A DNA stretch of 64,000 nucleotides from Lingula anatina (Eukaryota > Brachiopoda > Lingulata > Lingulida > Lingulidae). The stretch lies in contig NW_019775543.1 in NCBI RefSeq assembly GCF_001039355.2, positions 269,095 to 333,094 on the forward strand, in the 5' to 3' direction. Below are positions 39,701-54,700 of this stretch, piece by piece. The notes beneath the pieces were generated by a model. It ran no database searches. It was not told the DNA's origin and worked only from the letters and a program-made list of their open reading frames with translations. The first letter of the stretch is position 1, and every line of letters starts with the position of its first letter. Position numbers and translations under genes: made by a program.

Positions 39701-42700
39701 ATTGTCAGTGTATTACTTAATCTGCTATGGATTCTTTCATTGGTTTTAAGAAAAACAAGGTTCATTTAGTGGAGATCTGGTGTTTTACTTTGACTGAAGA
39801 GCTCTGTTTCATAAAACAATGGTGGTAAGAAAAAACAAGTGAAAAAATTGCAGGATTTAAAAACCTTTGTTGTTTTGTAGATGGCTTTTTGACAAATTAT
39901 TGGGATTGCAGTGGATTTTACTTGTTTTACTTGTTTTAAAGTGACTAAAATAATAGGAATAGTGTAATTTTTGGAGTTTTGGTATAAATAAAGGATGAAA
40001 GCTGTACATTTCTAAGAAATGAAGTGGATTGATTTTAAAAGCACGAATTTTCAAGTTTTTTCATTATCATCCATCTAGTTGAAAATAATCATGATTGTAT
40101 GAGTGGTTCAAATTTGTATTTAAGTTGCATGTTTTTGAAAATATAGCATTATAAGTTGTAAAAAATGAAGGACCTTACCTTGGTTATTGTTCAGCAGAAA
40201 GCTGAGAATGAAGTGTTCTCTGGTGGTGCAGATTTTGACCAAGGAGCCACCCATAGCAGAACAATATTCCATGGCTTTAGCCCAAGTGGTGTTAAACGTG
40301 GAGAACTTGTAGCAGGAGACCCAATTTTCAAAACCTTCAAAACCTTGTGGGCAGACCCCTGTATTTTGACTGGTTTTGATACTTCTCTCACCAGTGGAGT
40401 TACTTGCGTTCTCTGGCACATTTCCACAGCATGTGCGTGACTCCATTTTTCTAAGCATTCGGGTTACTTTGTGTTGAAAACTCTCCATCATTTTGGTCAA
40501 TTTTCTCTCTACAGAAGAAGATAAATGAGACTGAATAATCTTTTGTAGAAGATGCCTTGGAACAGAGCTATTGGTTCTCTGTAACATTTGGTTGATAAGC
40601 CTCTCTGTTACAGATAGCCTGGCACTATGGTCATCTATGTTGGACTGAGGAGCATCTGTAGGGTTCTGTCCAAGGTTGCATCCTCGTAAAACTAAGTCAT
40701 AACTGCAAGTCGAAACATCATTGCTATTGCCACTGCCATTTCTTCCACTGCCCTCAGTGGCAAAGATTGTGCATGTAAGAAGTATCAAACCAGTTAATAG
40801 TGCCATTTGAAAGCACACAGCAAACAGCAGTTGTGAGAAAGTTATTGATGCACTCTGATGCAAAAAGTACACAAGATATGGGTTAAGTATGGAAACCAGT
40901 TAGAAAAAAGGCAATTGAAGTCAATAAATATGATGCACAAAGTCTACAGTGGCAAAATGTTAAAACCTCTGTAGGTTTGCCGAAATCTTGCACTGGATCC
41001 TTTGGTTGCAGCTATTGCATGACAATATCTTTAACAGATTATGTCGAGTCTGGTAGCCAATCCAAAGGTTAAGTCTCTCAGTATGACTTAAGTTTATGAA
41101 CAGTTATTGGATCTATTCTGTTACAAGTCTGTGGCTTACCACAAAGTCTAACCACCTCCTTGGAGACTGAAACACTGATTTGCGGAGGGAGTCCAAATTG
41201 CAGCTCTTATATACTCAACTGAGCTGTCATTCTTTCTCTCTTAACTAGGCGTTAACTGTCAAAAACTCCCATGTTTATCTTGGCAAGCTCTGCAGGTTTC
41301 TTTTTGAAGTGGCGAGGGCTTATTAGTGGTAAATCAAACAGATCCCATTGGTGCATATAAGCTACATGTGTTGCTCTGCACTTTACACTATTGTTCAACT
41401 ATGACGATAAGACAAGCTGTAGGTCTGAAATAGAATATAGACTCACTAAACGGACTAAAAAGCCACAGAAACCGCAAAATTACATGTTTTTTGTCCATGC
41501 AGTGTGCCCCCGACAAAACAAAATATGTATGTAGACATGTCCTTATTTTGTGTTCATGTAACTTTGATTTAGTAATTGCAAATCACTGTTAAGCACAACC
41601 ACAGAAATGTGCACGTGTTTGCTGTATGACTAGAAGTTATGCATTGTCTTGTTCCCTGCTGCCATTTTTTGGACAGGCAAAAACATTGTAAGGACCCATT
41701 CCTAATGGAACTAATATTTTGGATAGATCGATCCAACTTCGAGGCACTCTTGCTGAATGCAATCCAATTAACTGAATGACACACTTTCTCTTTTTTCCAA
41801 TGGAATTTGTATAATCACCAGCTTTTTTTGTATTCTACTCAATGCCAGGAGGAGGCGTGTTAATTTTTGTATCAGTTTGCATCTAGCTAGAGTTCCCACA
41901 TAGTTCAATCTTTCTACTATCTGGTATCTGGTATCATTGGGAATGGGCCCAAAGAGATGCTGATATTTGTTCATGTAACCATGTGGTGCTTCTATCTTAC
42001 AGATACTGTATTTTTTTGAGATATAATGGTACATTAAAGGAAATATCAAAACTCCATAAGTAAATGTTTTTGTGTGTGTTTTCGTGGAACTGAAAGATTT
42101 CTTAGTGTAGGTCTAAGGAATGGATATAATCATATAAAAATAGACTTAATTTTGCAATTTAATTGATTTAGTTTTTTTGTTCATCAAAAGGTCTTTTGTC
42201 AACAAGTTGATTTTATCTTTTGATTATAAAGTTGGAAGTCAATTTTGATACCTCATGATAAAAGGAAAATAAACATCACATTATTATTTTTTTTCTGTTC
42301 TTTTTCCATTCCATGAAATATGGGAATTTATTTGGGTTGACAATATGCTTCTTTTGAAAGTTGGAAAGTGAAATAATTTTAAACTTTTAAGTTATTTTCA
42401 TCAACAATTGTTTAGGTATGAAATGAGGCAAATAATGTAAAGATGGATGACGCAGCTTTGACGTAAAAATTTCATGTTTGTATAATGTTTCATTCAAGAT
42501 AGTTTGTGCACACAGACTAGACAAAATTCCTGTCAACTATTGGCTGCTGTACCCCCACTTCTGAATTGTAATGAACTTTCTCATGTTTTTGATAATTTGT
42601 GAAATGATTCACATGGAAAGAACACAGTTGGTGACCATAATATGTGGGTGTGCTGTGCATGTTTTAATGGTGTTTTGATCAAGACATTGCCTTAAAGATA

Positions 42701-45700
42701 ATATCTTCCCTGTTTGGTGTTTACCTTCCCACAAAGCAGTATTTGAGGGGGTACTGGGAGGTTATTTATCTCAGTAAGCTGCACTTCTGTTTTGAACTAG
42801 ATCACAGGAGATGGTATAGACTATGTGGGTGTAACAGTTGATAGGGGTTTTTCTCTGATTTTTGCCATCAATAAGCTATTTGCCTCTTTCATTTGATTCT
42901 GGCTCTTGATTAAAGGGGGTTGATTTTTAGTTTTTTCTTTTATCTGTGGATGTGTGGAGGTGTGGGATTGTGCAAATGCTGTTGATTGAAATAAATTTTA
43001 AGTTGGGAGAAAAAAGACGATGAAAAATGGTGTCTTAATCATTTTCAGAAGTATGTTTTCTAGGAACTAAAAACAGTTTATTTGTAAATGATGATTACTG
43101 TCACACATAATAGATTGTGTTGAACACATATATCTGAAGTTAGCGTACATAAGCACTGTAAAAATGATTCATGGACTAGCCTAATTTGTCTGGATAATTT
43201 TGGTGCCTAGGCAGCAGTCTTAGGGTCTTGGGTTATTAGGAAAAACATTGTCTGTTAGACAACTTTCTGTGGAACTCCAGTAACACCTGCTCCAATATGA
43301 GAGATTTTATGTCATAAAAACAATGCTGCGTATTGCATTTATTTCTCATGTTTGAATGTTTTGTCAGCTTGCCAGATGCAGCTGTTTATAAAATATGCTT
43401 AAATGCAAGTTTCACATAGGAACACTTTAACATGTTTAAAATCTCACTAAATCATTGAAAAATTTAATCTCACTGGCCCAAAATCTAATAGTAATTTGCA
43501 TAATCATGTGACAAACTGTGAACTTATCATTATTTCAACAAAAGACACAAGTACATCCATAGAACCAATGCCAGTGGTTGCGCTGCCAAAAATCGCGTTT
43601 ATCTGGTTTATTAAAAATAGTAATATGCATCAAAGATCATGCAGTGTTTATCAAGATTTAAGATTTAACTTTACCATTTTACAGACAGACCAGTAAGTCC
43701 TGGAATTTATTGAACTAATTTCTTTAATGAAAGAATATTGAATCTCACACTGAATCTGACCATGGTAACTGAGCCATATGATTATTATTATTATTTACCG
43801 TTGTATTGTATTTTCACTCTGAATTTTTCTCTTCTTTTGGCAAAATTGTAATTGGATTATTGCCAGAATGCATTATTTTTCATGCTGAAATTAAGCTACT
43901 TAATTTATACACATGGCAGTTGTAAAAACATATTACTAGTGAACACTATTTTTATAGAAATTGAATTTGTTAATAAATGGGAAAGAATATTGGCACAATT
44001 ATTCTTGTGTTTCTTCTATGCTGGAGTCACTCATCTAGTCCCTAGTTGATGCCATCCACATGTCAACATGAACTATTTTAACAGCATCATTTATATATTT
44101 ATATATTTTATATCTTGTCACTTAATTTAATAGGCTGGAGTAAACCGGTTGAATTTTGGCCCTGGTCAGCGATATGACTATATAAACATCAGCATCACAG
44201 ACAATGCCATCCCAGAAGATGACAAATATTTTTTGGTGAAACTTCTTAACCCAACTGGAGGGGCAGAAACAGGTCTTGGATCTACCATTAATATTACTAT
44301 TGCCAGTTCTGACGATGCCTATGGAAAATTCCAGTTTACTTCTGATTCCCTGACTGCTACCGTAAATGAGACTGGTGATACTGGATTCACTGTTGTCAAT
44401 TTTAAGGTAAGTATTAAGTATTATTAAGAAATGTTGAAAATAAGATTATTTATCTTTTCGTTCTCCATGAATTGAAAATAAAAAAGATATTATGTACCCA
44501 ATTTTTACTATATTAATTGCATTTGGAAAAACAGTCAACAAAACTGTAGCATGTACATGTAAAGAGTCCTCTGATTGGCTAATTCTATTTAAGCTTGAAA
44601 AAAATTGTTGTATGGTGGACATCGATGGGAAAAATATTTCACAGAAACAGTACAACCATGGCAGGTGTTAAGATGACTCATTGTTAATGAGGGTGGGGGT
44701 ACATTTTCCCAAGGGGCGACTCCCTGCCTATATGCACGTGTTTCAGGTTTGTAACTTCCACCTCCCCTATGTAGTTCTATTTAAAGCTCAGAGACCAGCC
44801 CACGCTGCATGTAAAGCTATGAACTATATATCCTTGCGCTGCTTTTCCACTTTACACGTCATTTTGATGTTTCTTTTATTGATTTCCCAGAGCAAAAAAA
44901 AAATCTCAAAAATACATGCACACATATCTAGAACATTTGCTTTTTACTTCAAAATTGTGATTGAGGCTAAATTTGGCTTGGGACATCTTCATAGTCATTT
45001 TGTTTGTAAAGAATCAAGGATTGGTGTGGAGGATATGAATGAAAAGCATGTGGCTTGTCTAAATTAAGTGCTCAGCAAGCAAGGACAGGATTTTTGTTTG
45101 AGTAACTAGTATGGTTAGATAAATAAATCAACTTTTTGTTACACCAAGTGATTGTGACTGTAGCTTTTTCAGTTTTAAAAGTTTTTATTTTTTTTTAAAG
45201 TGTTCCCGCCACTCTACAAAGGTCAGACTAATAAAAAGGGCCTCCCGGAGGGAAAGTTGTGTTACTTAAAAGAATTACAGGATGTTTACAATTGTAGTTT
45301 TTTTGCCTAGAGGGTAAGATTTTAGAAAACCTAAGTGTTGGAATTAACTTAACCAACTTGAAGTGCAGAGGGAGAAATGACAAATGGCATGATTACTCGG
45401 GACCAAGTGGAGCAGTTCTGGTGCTGTCTAGGTCTATACCAGTTTTCACTTTGACAGCACAAGTTGAACAAGTAGACTGCAGCAAGTTTAGCAGAGAATA
45501 TGTATTCTGACAAAGCACAAGAAAGGTTAAATCTCATGTTCACTTTTTCTTGGAGCAGCTTTAAATTCAGTGCCGATTAAACCAAGGTTTTCAATCACTA
45601 ACTTAAAGGTTGATAAGAATTTAGCAGCAACATTTGGATGTACTTGGCCCTTATACTGTAGTCAGCTGGCCTTTGTTTATTAGTTTCAAGTTAAGAGATT

Positions 45701-48700
45701 TGCCTAAATTTTCTTTTAAAAAATAAAAAAGAGGGGTGTTCACTGTAGGTCAGGTGTAGAGTTGAATGGGTACAAGTTTTTTTAAAGATTGAGGGTGTGA
45801 AACAGTACAAATGTATAGCCTTTGTGTAGTTATAAAGATAATTCTATTTGACACAATTCTGCCCAGGTTAAGGGCACTGATTTGGATGCAGAGTACCAAT
45901 GAAAAGTATAATTGTGTTTCACATTTGTCCAAACAGAAATTTGGCAGTACATGGTTTATTCATAAAAAGTTGGAAATACAGGAAAATTTGTGTTTCAATC
46001 CCTATATAAACTTGGACAGAAACTCTGATCATTGGCACAGAAATTCTGCTCTGGCACAGATTTCTTGCAGTCTAATAATTGATGTTGTTCCTAAATGTTC
46101 CATTTGAAACAAGTGCCACAGTACTTCCCAATGTTAAAATTATGATTGGTTCCCCAGAAAATGCTTATGATTATTAAAATGATTATTATACTATTTATAT
46201 CCAAACCCCTGTGCCCTTAACCCCCCCTCTCCCAAGGAACATATGCACGTATGCCTAGTAGTTATGTACATAGAGCCAATCAATTTGAAAATAAGAAATT
46301 GTCATGTTGCTATGAGATGATTCCATCTCTGCAGCAATGTAAAAATAGATTTTTGCTAACAGGATATTAAAGATTAAATTTCCACTTATTCCTCTTGGCA
46401 GATGCAACTTGAATTTGACTTTTCTTTGAATTTTTATCTTACTGTTCCTGACTGCCATGCTCTTTTCCATTTAATTCAAATGTATATGTATAAAATTTTT
46501 TCAAGGTATCACTCATTTAAATTGTTTTCATATCATGTAATTGCACACATGTATCTTCTTTTTAAGGTGGAGAGGCTTGGTGGTAAAATTGGTTCAGTAA
46601 CAGTTTTCTGGCAGATAGAAAATGATGTAGGGAACGACCTGGTTGAAAACAGTGGTTCGGTGACCTTTGTGTCAGGAGAAGAGACAAAGGTCATAGGGGT
46701 CAAGGTCAGAGGTGATCCCTATCCAGAATTGGATGAATTCTTTGTACTAAAATTGACTGGTGTCAACAAGGTAACAACCTTATTGTCATTGAAATGAAAA
46801 TATGGTTCTTCCATTCTGTGTTATTTTCTTGAGATCAACATTTAAATAAAAGGGGAGAGATGTTTTTAGTGTATCAGACCATAAAGTAAATATGTATGCT
46901 ATTGACCTTGTTTGAAGTACTAAGTGAAATGTCAAGTCTTGCGATACTATCAGACTGTCTATACTCATGGGTGTTTCTGCAAAACTTATTTCATCATAAA
47001 AGTAAATTCTGTGTGCATATTGTATTTTTGATGCTGGAATGTTCTTGTTTACCTAGTCCAAATCAAGAATATTAGAATTCATTCTCATCCAAATGTCTGA
47101 AACAGCAGGAAACCATTGACAGAATCCCTTTCAAACAATGATCATATTCAAGATTGTATTATCCATGGACAAAGAATGATCAACTTCTTTGAAAAACAAA
47201 CAATGTTATTTAAAAAAGAATGAAATAAATGTGATTCACATATATTTAATAGGGAGAATTAGGGAACTCCTTCAGACTCCAGGCAAACCTTACTGTTTTA
47301 TCAAATGATGATCCATATGGAGTATTCACAATCGCTGACAACAACAGGCCAATCAGAACAGAGGAAGGAGACCATGGTAATGATTTTATTCCATAAAATG
47401 TATGTTTTAGTAGTTAAGATTTATATGATGTGATCTTCTTCAAAAACTTTTTCAAAATTTATTACCTTTTGAATTTAATTTAGAATAATCACATTTTGAA
47501 TTTTAGGCTTATTAGACTTTCTGTTGCTGGACATGCACATTATTAGGGGTCAAGTAAAATATTTCAATTTGATGGCTTTTGTAATACTTAAAATCATGAG
47601 AAAAAAATAAAGTTCAATTATAAGGATAAATACACTTCACTAAATTGCTAGATCAAGTTTTTATCTAAAATATGTTATTGGAAAAAAAGTTTATTTTAGT
47701 GCACTTAAATTGTTTTTGTCTGGGATAAATATATATCAGATGACATTGTCTGCCCTTAATGAGAATCCAGTGTTAGATAAATGCATTTAGGGCAAAAATA
47801 AATCAAAATGTTGGACCAGCACATGAATAAGTTAACTGTTACCACCATAGACGTTGTTTACCAGAAATGTAAGATTTAAGGTGTGGGCCTACAAAGTGAT
47901 TTGCCCTTGATCGCTTTGATCACACAAAAAGTCTAGCCAGTTTGTTTGACAAAGAAACCCAAAACTTAGGCTGTGTTGGTTTTTCTCATAATTTAAAATA
48001 GACACGGGTTGCCTGACCTCAGTTCCTGTTTACTGAAAATTAAAACTTCTCTAAAGCCATATGCTGACCAGGACTTTTGAATAGCTGGTGGATTTTTTGT
48101 AAAAAAGATTAAAAATGAAAAATTGGAAAAGCATTTGGGATTTCTGTTAATTGGCTTTTAAGGATTGAAAAATATGTTTTTTTTATGTTGTTGTTTAATG
48201 GATCTCAATTAGTTATCTCATAGTCTTTTTTGCTCACCTTTGGGTGATAGAAAAAAGTCGAAGAAATGTACTAGTTGACCTTTTTTTTCTACTACTGAAA
48301 AGTACCTTGTTGTCTGTAGGAGTTGTACCAATGACATTTTGATCCAGTTTTCAATAATCATTGAAACAGTTATCAAGCCATTTCCTGTCAAAAAAGCACC
48401 TAGTAAGCAGGATTTGATAGATTTATAGTTACTGCAATTATTTGATAGCACTTGTTTCACTGAATCTATCAACAAGCATTAAAATGAAGTGGCTGAGAAT
48501 AACCGTTATCTCAACTTTAGCTGAAAATTAAATTAAAACTGAAATTGGAAAGTGTTCTGTGGTGGAAAAAACGCAATGGTGCATGTATAGAATCCATGAT
48601 AAATGAAGTGAAGTAAATATCGAATATGCAGAAAATACTGGGAATAAATGAGTTACTCTAGTCTTCCATCCATGTAAGCCACAACTTTATATTGATTTAA

Positions 48701-51700
48701 CTTAAGGTTAAATTCCCATGGTAATGGTTACAGAAACTATCTTTAAATATTTTCTGTTGAGTTGTTTTATATTACCCTGCCTTCTTTAAATAACAACAAA
48801 GGATGTTAAATCTTTGTTTTTCTGGTCTTTGCAATTGTGTCTAACATGAAAAATAACTTCTTTGATTTAATTTTTTAACAGTTGTGACATTAACAGTACA
48901 GCGGCAACAGGGTTTTGTGGGTTTAGTTCGAGTCAACTACACAACACTAGATGCAAATGAATATTATAACTTCCTTCCTGGGTCAGTTGCACGTGCCAAT
49001 GAAAGTGATTTTGTTCCTGTGAGCGGCTATGTTCAGCTGGGACTGAACCAAAATCGAGAAGACTTTGACATCCACATCAGAGATGATCAGATTCCAGAAG
49101 GAGATGAATCCGTATTTGTCCGTCTCACTTCAGTTGAGTTGATCTCTGGTGGACAGAGTAGACCAGGTAAGCAGGTGAAAATGGTGCTTACCGTGGGTGC
49201 CTTTAATAATATGAATGAGCCCTGTGTTCAGCTACCAGCCTTTCTTGAGAGATGTAGTTATTATTTTTTTTTTTTTTTGCCATTGAAGGATTACCTCCTG
49301 TTATGTGAAGAAGGAAAGGATCTATAATTAGTATTAAATGAATGCCAATATAAATTTTCCTGTAATCTTATAAATTATTAATTCCTATTTGTATATTTAT
49401 CTATAATTATTTACTGAGCATTGCAAGTTCTACATGCTGATTGTCATTGCCAGTGAAAGGAACTGCATGTGTTAATCATGCAATTTAATTGACACTTGTG
49501 CCTTCAACAGAATTGGGTCCAGCAGATCTGAAAAACACCTTGGCTGCATTGCCACCAGGTGATACCTGTATTTCCTGAGCCATATAAACATTTATGCATG
49601 GTTGCTGTCCTTATGAGAATGGAGTGTCTGAATTCCCATCTCTGTATTTATAATATTTTTATTGTTGGTTTTTAGTGTCCTTTTCTCCTCGCCTTGGCCC
49701 AAACCAACAAACCTATGCTCAGATTATCATCAACCAGAATGACAATGCAAATGGCATCCTGGAGCTGTCAACAGCCTCTGTGGCTGTGTCAGAGAACTTT
49801 ACTGGCTCCATAGTTGATGTTGTACGCAAAGAAGGCTCTTTTGGAGAGGTTTGTGTTCCTGTTCTCTTATTCTGTTGCTTTTGCTTTAACAGGTGTTTTA
49901 ACATTGAAATGTTTAAAGATATCTAAGTACAAAATTTGGATTAATTTTTTGAAGAGTTGCACTTGCAGCACTAAAATTATTGTGATAATAGTAAGTCATT
50001 TGATTAAAAGTCCTTTTATGATCTGCTGCCTTAGTGTAATACCTTTTAACTTTTCATTTTTTGCCAAAACTTCAGAACATAATCACGCATATCATGTTTG
50101 ATGTTAAATTTAAATTTGTAAAGATTTACTTTAAAAGTGCCCCATTTTAATAATTGTTATAGGTGAGTGTGAAGTTTGAGGTGATATCAGGCACAGCTGT
50201 CAACACTGTGGACTACAGTGTCACCTCCAGTGATGTCATCCTGGCTGACAGGGAAAGGAGGAAGAGAGTTCCCGTGGAGATCAACGATGACAGGATCGCA
50301 GAGTTAAACGAAACGTTCACTATCCGCCTATTGCCACAGATTACAGGAGGTGCTCAGCTGGGAAGGCTGATATCCACGCAGGTCACCATTTTGTCCTCTG
50401 ATGATCCCAAGGGAGCTTTTGGTAATTTTTCTTCTTATTTATTTATTACTTTTTCAGGAAACATTACCTGGTTCATTTTCCAGTATACTCATACATGCCT
50501 ATGAGATGAACCAGTTTTTGTTACTTATTTTTATGTTCAGAGTCAACATTGTCGAAAGAGCTAGTCTTACTCACTGTTGGTGAAATAAATCTTTAGAATT
50601 TTGTCTTATGATATTTTTGGCCTTGGGATGTATTCATAAGTTCTGTAGCTTGACTCAACTTTTAAGATTTGACACCCTATTTTATGTCTCCTTTGGCATT
50701 GAATAAATGAAAAACTGCTTGGTGGAAAATTGCATGAAAAGATCAATAGTCAAGTGTTACATAACCCTGCCCTTGTATCCTGTCTTTTCTGGCACACTTA
50801 CTCACTTAATACAGACTTTTCTTGAATCTCTTGCTGTGTTGGGCCTGTCTGACATTCTTTTTGGCAGAAAAGAAAGTAACTTAAGGGATTTCCCAACCCT
50901 ATTTAATGGATGTAAATTTAAGATAGGCAAAGCAAAATGGTGTCAAAAGTCGAATCCGACACAACTTGTTCATTACATTAATCGGGGTCAGGTCAAAATG
51001 CTCATTTTAGTAATTGTAGGTTAAAGTATACACCCATTGAGGCAAGAGCTATAGCAGAACATGTGTTGACATAATGTTAGCTAGAAATAGCACATTGTCT
51101 CAGGTACATAATTGGATGTCTGTGTCTTCAGACAAGTTTTTTTTCTGTTTTCAGAATTTTCCACATCTGGCAGTAGTGTAGAAGAACCCGAGTCACAGTC
51201 GGGACAAAGTGTGGAAATCACTGTCAGCAGAATGGGCGGCACTCTTGATGTGGTAGCTGTCCAGTGGGAAGCTACTCTCAATGGTTAGTATGGCATTGTT
51301 GACTTCCAGTTTGTTTTTTCAGATACCACCTGTCATCTGATACATGTTTCAAATAAAATGAAAAATGCAAGTAATGGATGTATTGAAATATGCACTGCTC
51401 TGCTGATTTATACATCCCAATAAAATATCCATGATTATTCAATAAATTTTTATTTAATTCGAGAAATGGTATTGCCTCTGGCAGAAAAAAGATTTACTCA
51501 ATAGCTTTTTAACATCTCTGTGGCACTCAGTACAAATATTATAGCCCAATCAGTCTTCTGTATCCTATTTCCAGTCTCAGATGTACATCTTGCCCAACCT
51601 CTGAAACATGGCTCAATCATTTGCCTGTGACACTCCAACCATTATACATATTTTGGAGGAGGCTCAAATGAAATAGTCCATTAGATAACAGTTAGAAATC

Positions 51701-54700
51701 CAGTCTTCCTTCTTTATAAATTCAGACACAGCTTATTATCTGAAAATGAATCTAATTTGTGATATGGGATATGACCTAATCTTTATTGAAAATCTAATAA
51801 TCATCTTGTTTGTGAGAAATTGAAATTTGAAGTTCTGTGTGTCTTCTGTCCACCAAAATGCAAGTCCTTCTAACAAAAAAAAGTTGAAAATTTGCTAATC
51901 AGTAGGATGTACTCAGTAATTCAATAAGAAGTTAAGAAATTGGTTTGTTACCAATGTTGACTTTATACATTAAGATGATATTTCATATTTGAAGTCAAAT
52001 CACCAGGTCATTTAGGTTTCCAACTCATGATAATATTTTGTACCTTTATAATTGTAAATATGTGTTCATATGATGGGAAAGTGTAGTTTCTCACACCTAA
52101 GGCTGTCAGATTATGTGATCTTAACATTCAGCATTTTCCCCACCTTTTTTTGCTTAATAAGTCACACTTGTTTCATCACTTTAACAGACAGCTTGATAAA
52201 TTGTTTACCTAGGGGTGTTGTTTTAAATGCGGTTAGATTTTCTTAGAAAACTTTTGGGAGTCAGCAACAGTTGTGCTTTGGCAAATATTTAGAAAGCACT
52301 CAAGAATTTGGCAGTATCCATGTGTGAAATAGTTAATAGAGGGAATTTCCCAGGTGGTTTTTACCAGCCTTGGTACCCTGGATACTCAATAAAAGTTACT
52401 GGCCATTATTACATTACGGAGACAAAGCAACATTGTCTGAGAGAGGTGAACTCATATAATTAATTTTTGTGTAGCAAAGAAATTGGCACCTTCTGTGCAC
52501 GTGTTGAAAATCTGAATCCTTTTTATAAAGAAACTTTTAGTGTAAACACATGTAATAACTCTATTAAATCTGCACTACTAGTGTAATTGTAAACACAGGC
52601 AATTTAAGCACTCTAGTTCTGGCTGGTTTCTGTCTGTTCAATTTCATAGGTCCATTCATTGTCTATTAAAACCATAACCCAGCAACCTAAAATGCAAAAA
52701 CACTGACCTGAGAATGAAGTATTTTGAGCACTTGTAACCAATAATAAAGATTTCACAAAAGCATTTTTCATGACTCTGACGTCAAATTAGCAATGTTATC
52801 CATTCATTGAAAATTAACAAAAGACAATGGTAGGTACATTAAACAGAGATCATGACGTAGCAAGGCATTTTGCTTTAATTTGTTAAGAAGTTACGATTAT
52901 GTTGTAATCATTCACAGGGACCTTTACCCCTTTAGGGTATGCTGCACTGTGTAAGTGCTGGCTTAATTCCAGGTGAATGAGATCTAAATCTTTTCAGAAA
53001 ATTAAAAAGTCATTGCCCTGGGAATCTATAATTTAGAGTCTTAAGATGTTTTCTGCTTTTATTTATGAAACTTTGTCAATCAGTGCATACTGAAATAAAT
53101 TTAGATAATTGCCTATTGAACCAGAAAGAAGAAAGCCTCTTAGTTAAAGAAAAATTCCTTCAGAAAATTAAAAAGGAGTATAATATCTTTTGAATCTATG
53201 AATTATATCTTTGAACACTTGGAGGAATTTCTAATGAATCATTGTCAACCATGTCCAAGAATAATAGGATAATTATATTATTGAACAAGAAACTTCTCTT
53301 AGCAATGTTCGTAGATTGCAGATGTGTAGGGAAGAGTAAACAATTTGTTTCTTTCATAGTCTCTATGGTCAGAAGTAGATAGAATATAATTAAATGTCTT
53401 GAAAAGACATTAAGTAATAAGTAATAAAAACCACTACATCTAACCACTAACCACTACATCCTACGACAATGGAATAGACTGATAATGGAATAGACGGTGG
53501 GGAATTGGAGGTCATTGAACTTAAACCAGAGTTAACAACAGCTTAACATTCACACATGGACTTTAAGGCACTCTTACTGGGAGGAATTAGTTTCAAGTGA
53601 ACATGGAAAAGATATAAGTATTTCCCTGATTTTAGTGTTTCCAGGCTTATAACATCTGGGGATAAGATCCCTTTTCTTAGTCAAAAACCATCTTGTCAAG
53701 AACAGATTGTGTGTAGTTATTTTTCTTAGTTTTTAGGTTTGACTTTTTGTTTCATGCCATTGTTTTTTTTGTTTTTTTTGTTTTTTGCCTTTATTATTTA
53801 GATCTGAAATTTGCTGATTTTGCAAATGTGCTGAAAGCTTTTCAATCAAACAGAAAAATACTTTGCTGCAGTTCCTCCTTTATTCATCCCACTTCATTTG
53901 TCTGACCTTTTTTTATTTTTTGTAGACATCTAACCATGCATCATGGCTTTTACATTAGACATTGATATGATTATATAAAAAATTTACCTTAAGTTCAATC
54001 TTGTGCCATGTTTATTACTTGGGATCAGATTACAAAAAAGAGTGAAATAAATGAGGCCTGGATAGGAATAAGAATCAGAACATTTCACTGCCCTGGAGGA
54101 GAGCTAAAATGCTATTAACATCCCTTGGATGATTTGTGAAATGAACATTTGGAGAAGTTCTGGGAAAGAACAATGAAAAACCCTGGGTAAAGATGTGTTT
54201 GCCTCTTATTTTGCATTTTATAGTAGGTGATGACAAGACAAATTGAGTTATGTACATTTATAGGGTGTAGATGAGGTACTTTGTGTTGAAATTAGTGTAA
54301 ATTATTTGTCATGGCTTGAAAGGTTTTGGTTTTCATTGAAGATCATCAGTGACAAAAAAATGACAAAATTTGCAAAAATCAAAGTTATCATTTCAGGCAG
54401 TTGATCAAAAGAAAGACAAAAAGTTTGAATAAAATTTTTTTAAAAAGAGGGGGATGTATCTTCAAAATTAGAACCAATAATTAAATTCTAAGACTGTTCC
54501 TTCTCATTAAGATCAAATAATTTTCATAAAGAAAGAAAGTTAGTCATTGTATAACCGGATAAGGGGGAAAATAATTATCACACATTAAGGGCCAAATTTT
54601 GTCTTTTCCTGTTATTATATTTCTTCCCTCTTTTCATAACTTCAGGTGTTCCTGCCACAGCAGACGTCTCCCCAACTCAGAGCACCATCTACTTTACCAG

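Noticed and set aside
40165-40440. Plus-strand open frame over the lectin exon
   Set aside because: It is the antisense shadow of the lectin coding sequence, whose minus-strand translation has clear CTLD motifs and splice sites.
40807-40872. Upstream start of the lectin open frame
   Set aside because: The extra 22 residues precede a good signal peptide and overlap a likely splice acceptor (40855-40857 on the minus strand), so the internal Met at 40806 fits better.
44681-45067. 128-codon plus-strand open frame in intron 28
   Set aside because: No Calx-beta motifs, no in-phase splice sites linking exons 28 and 29, which already join cleanly.
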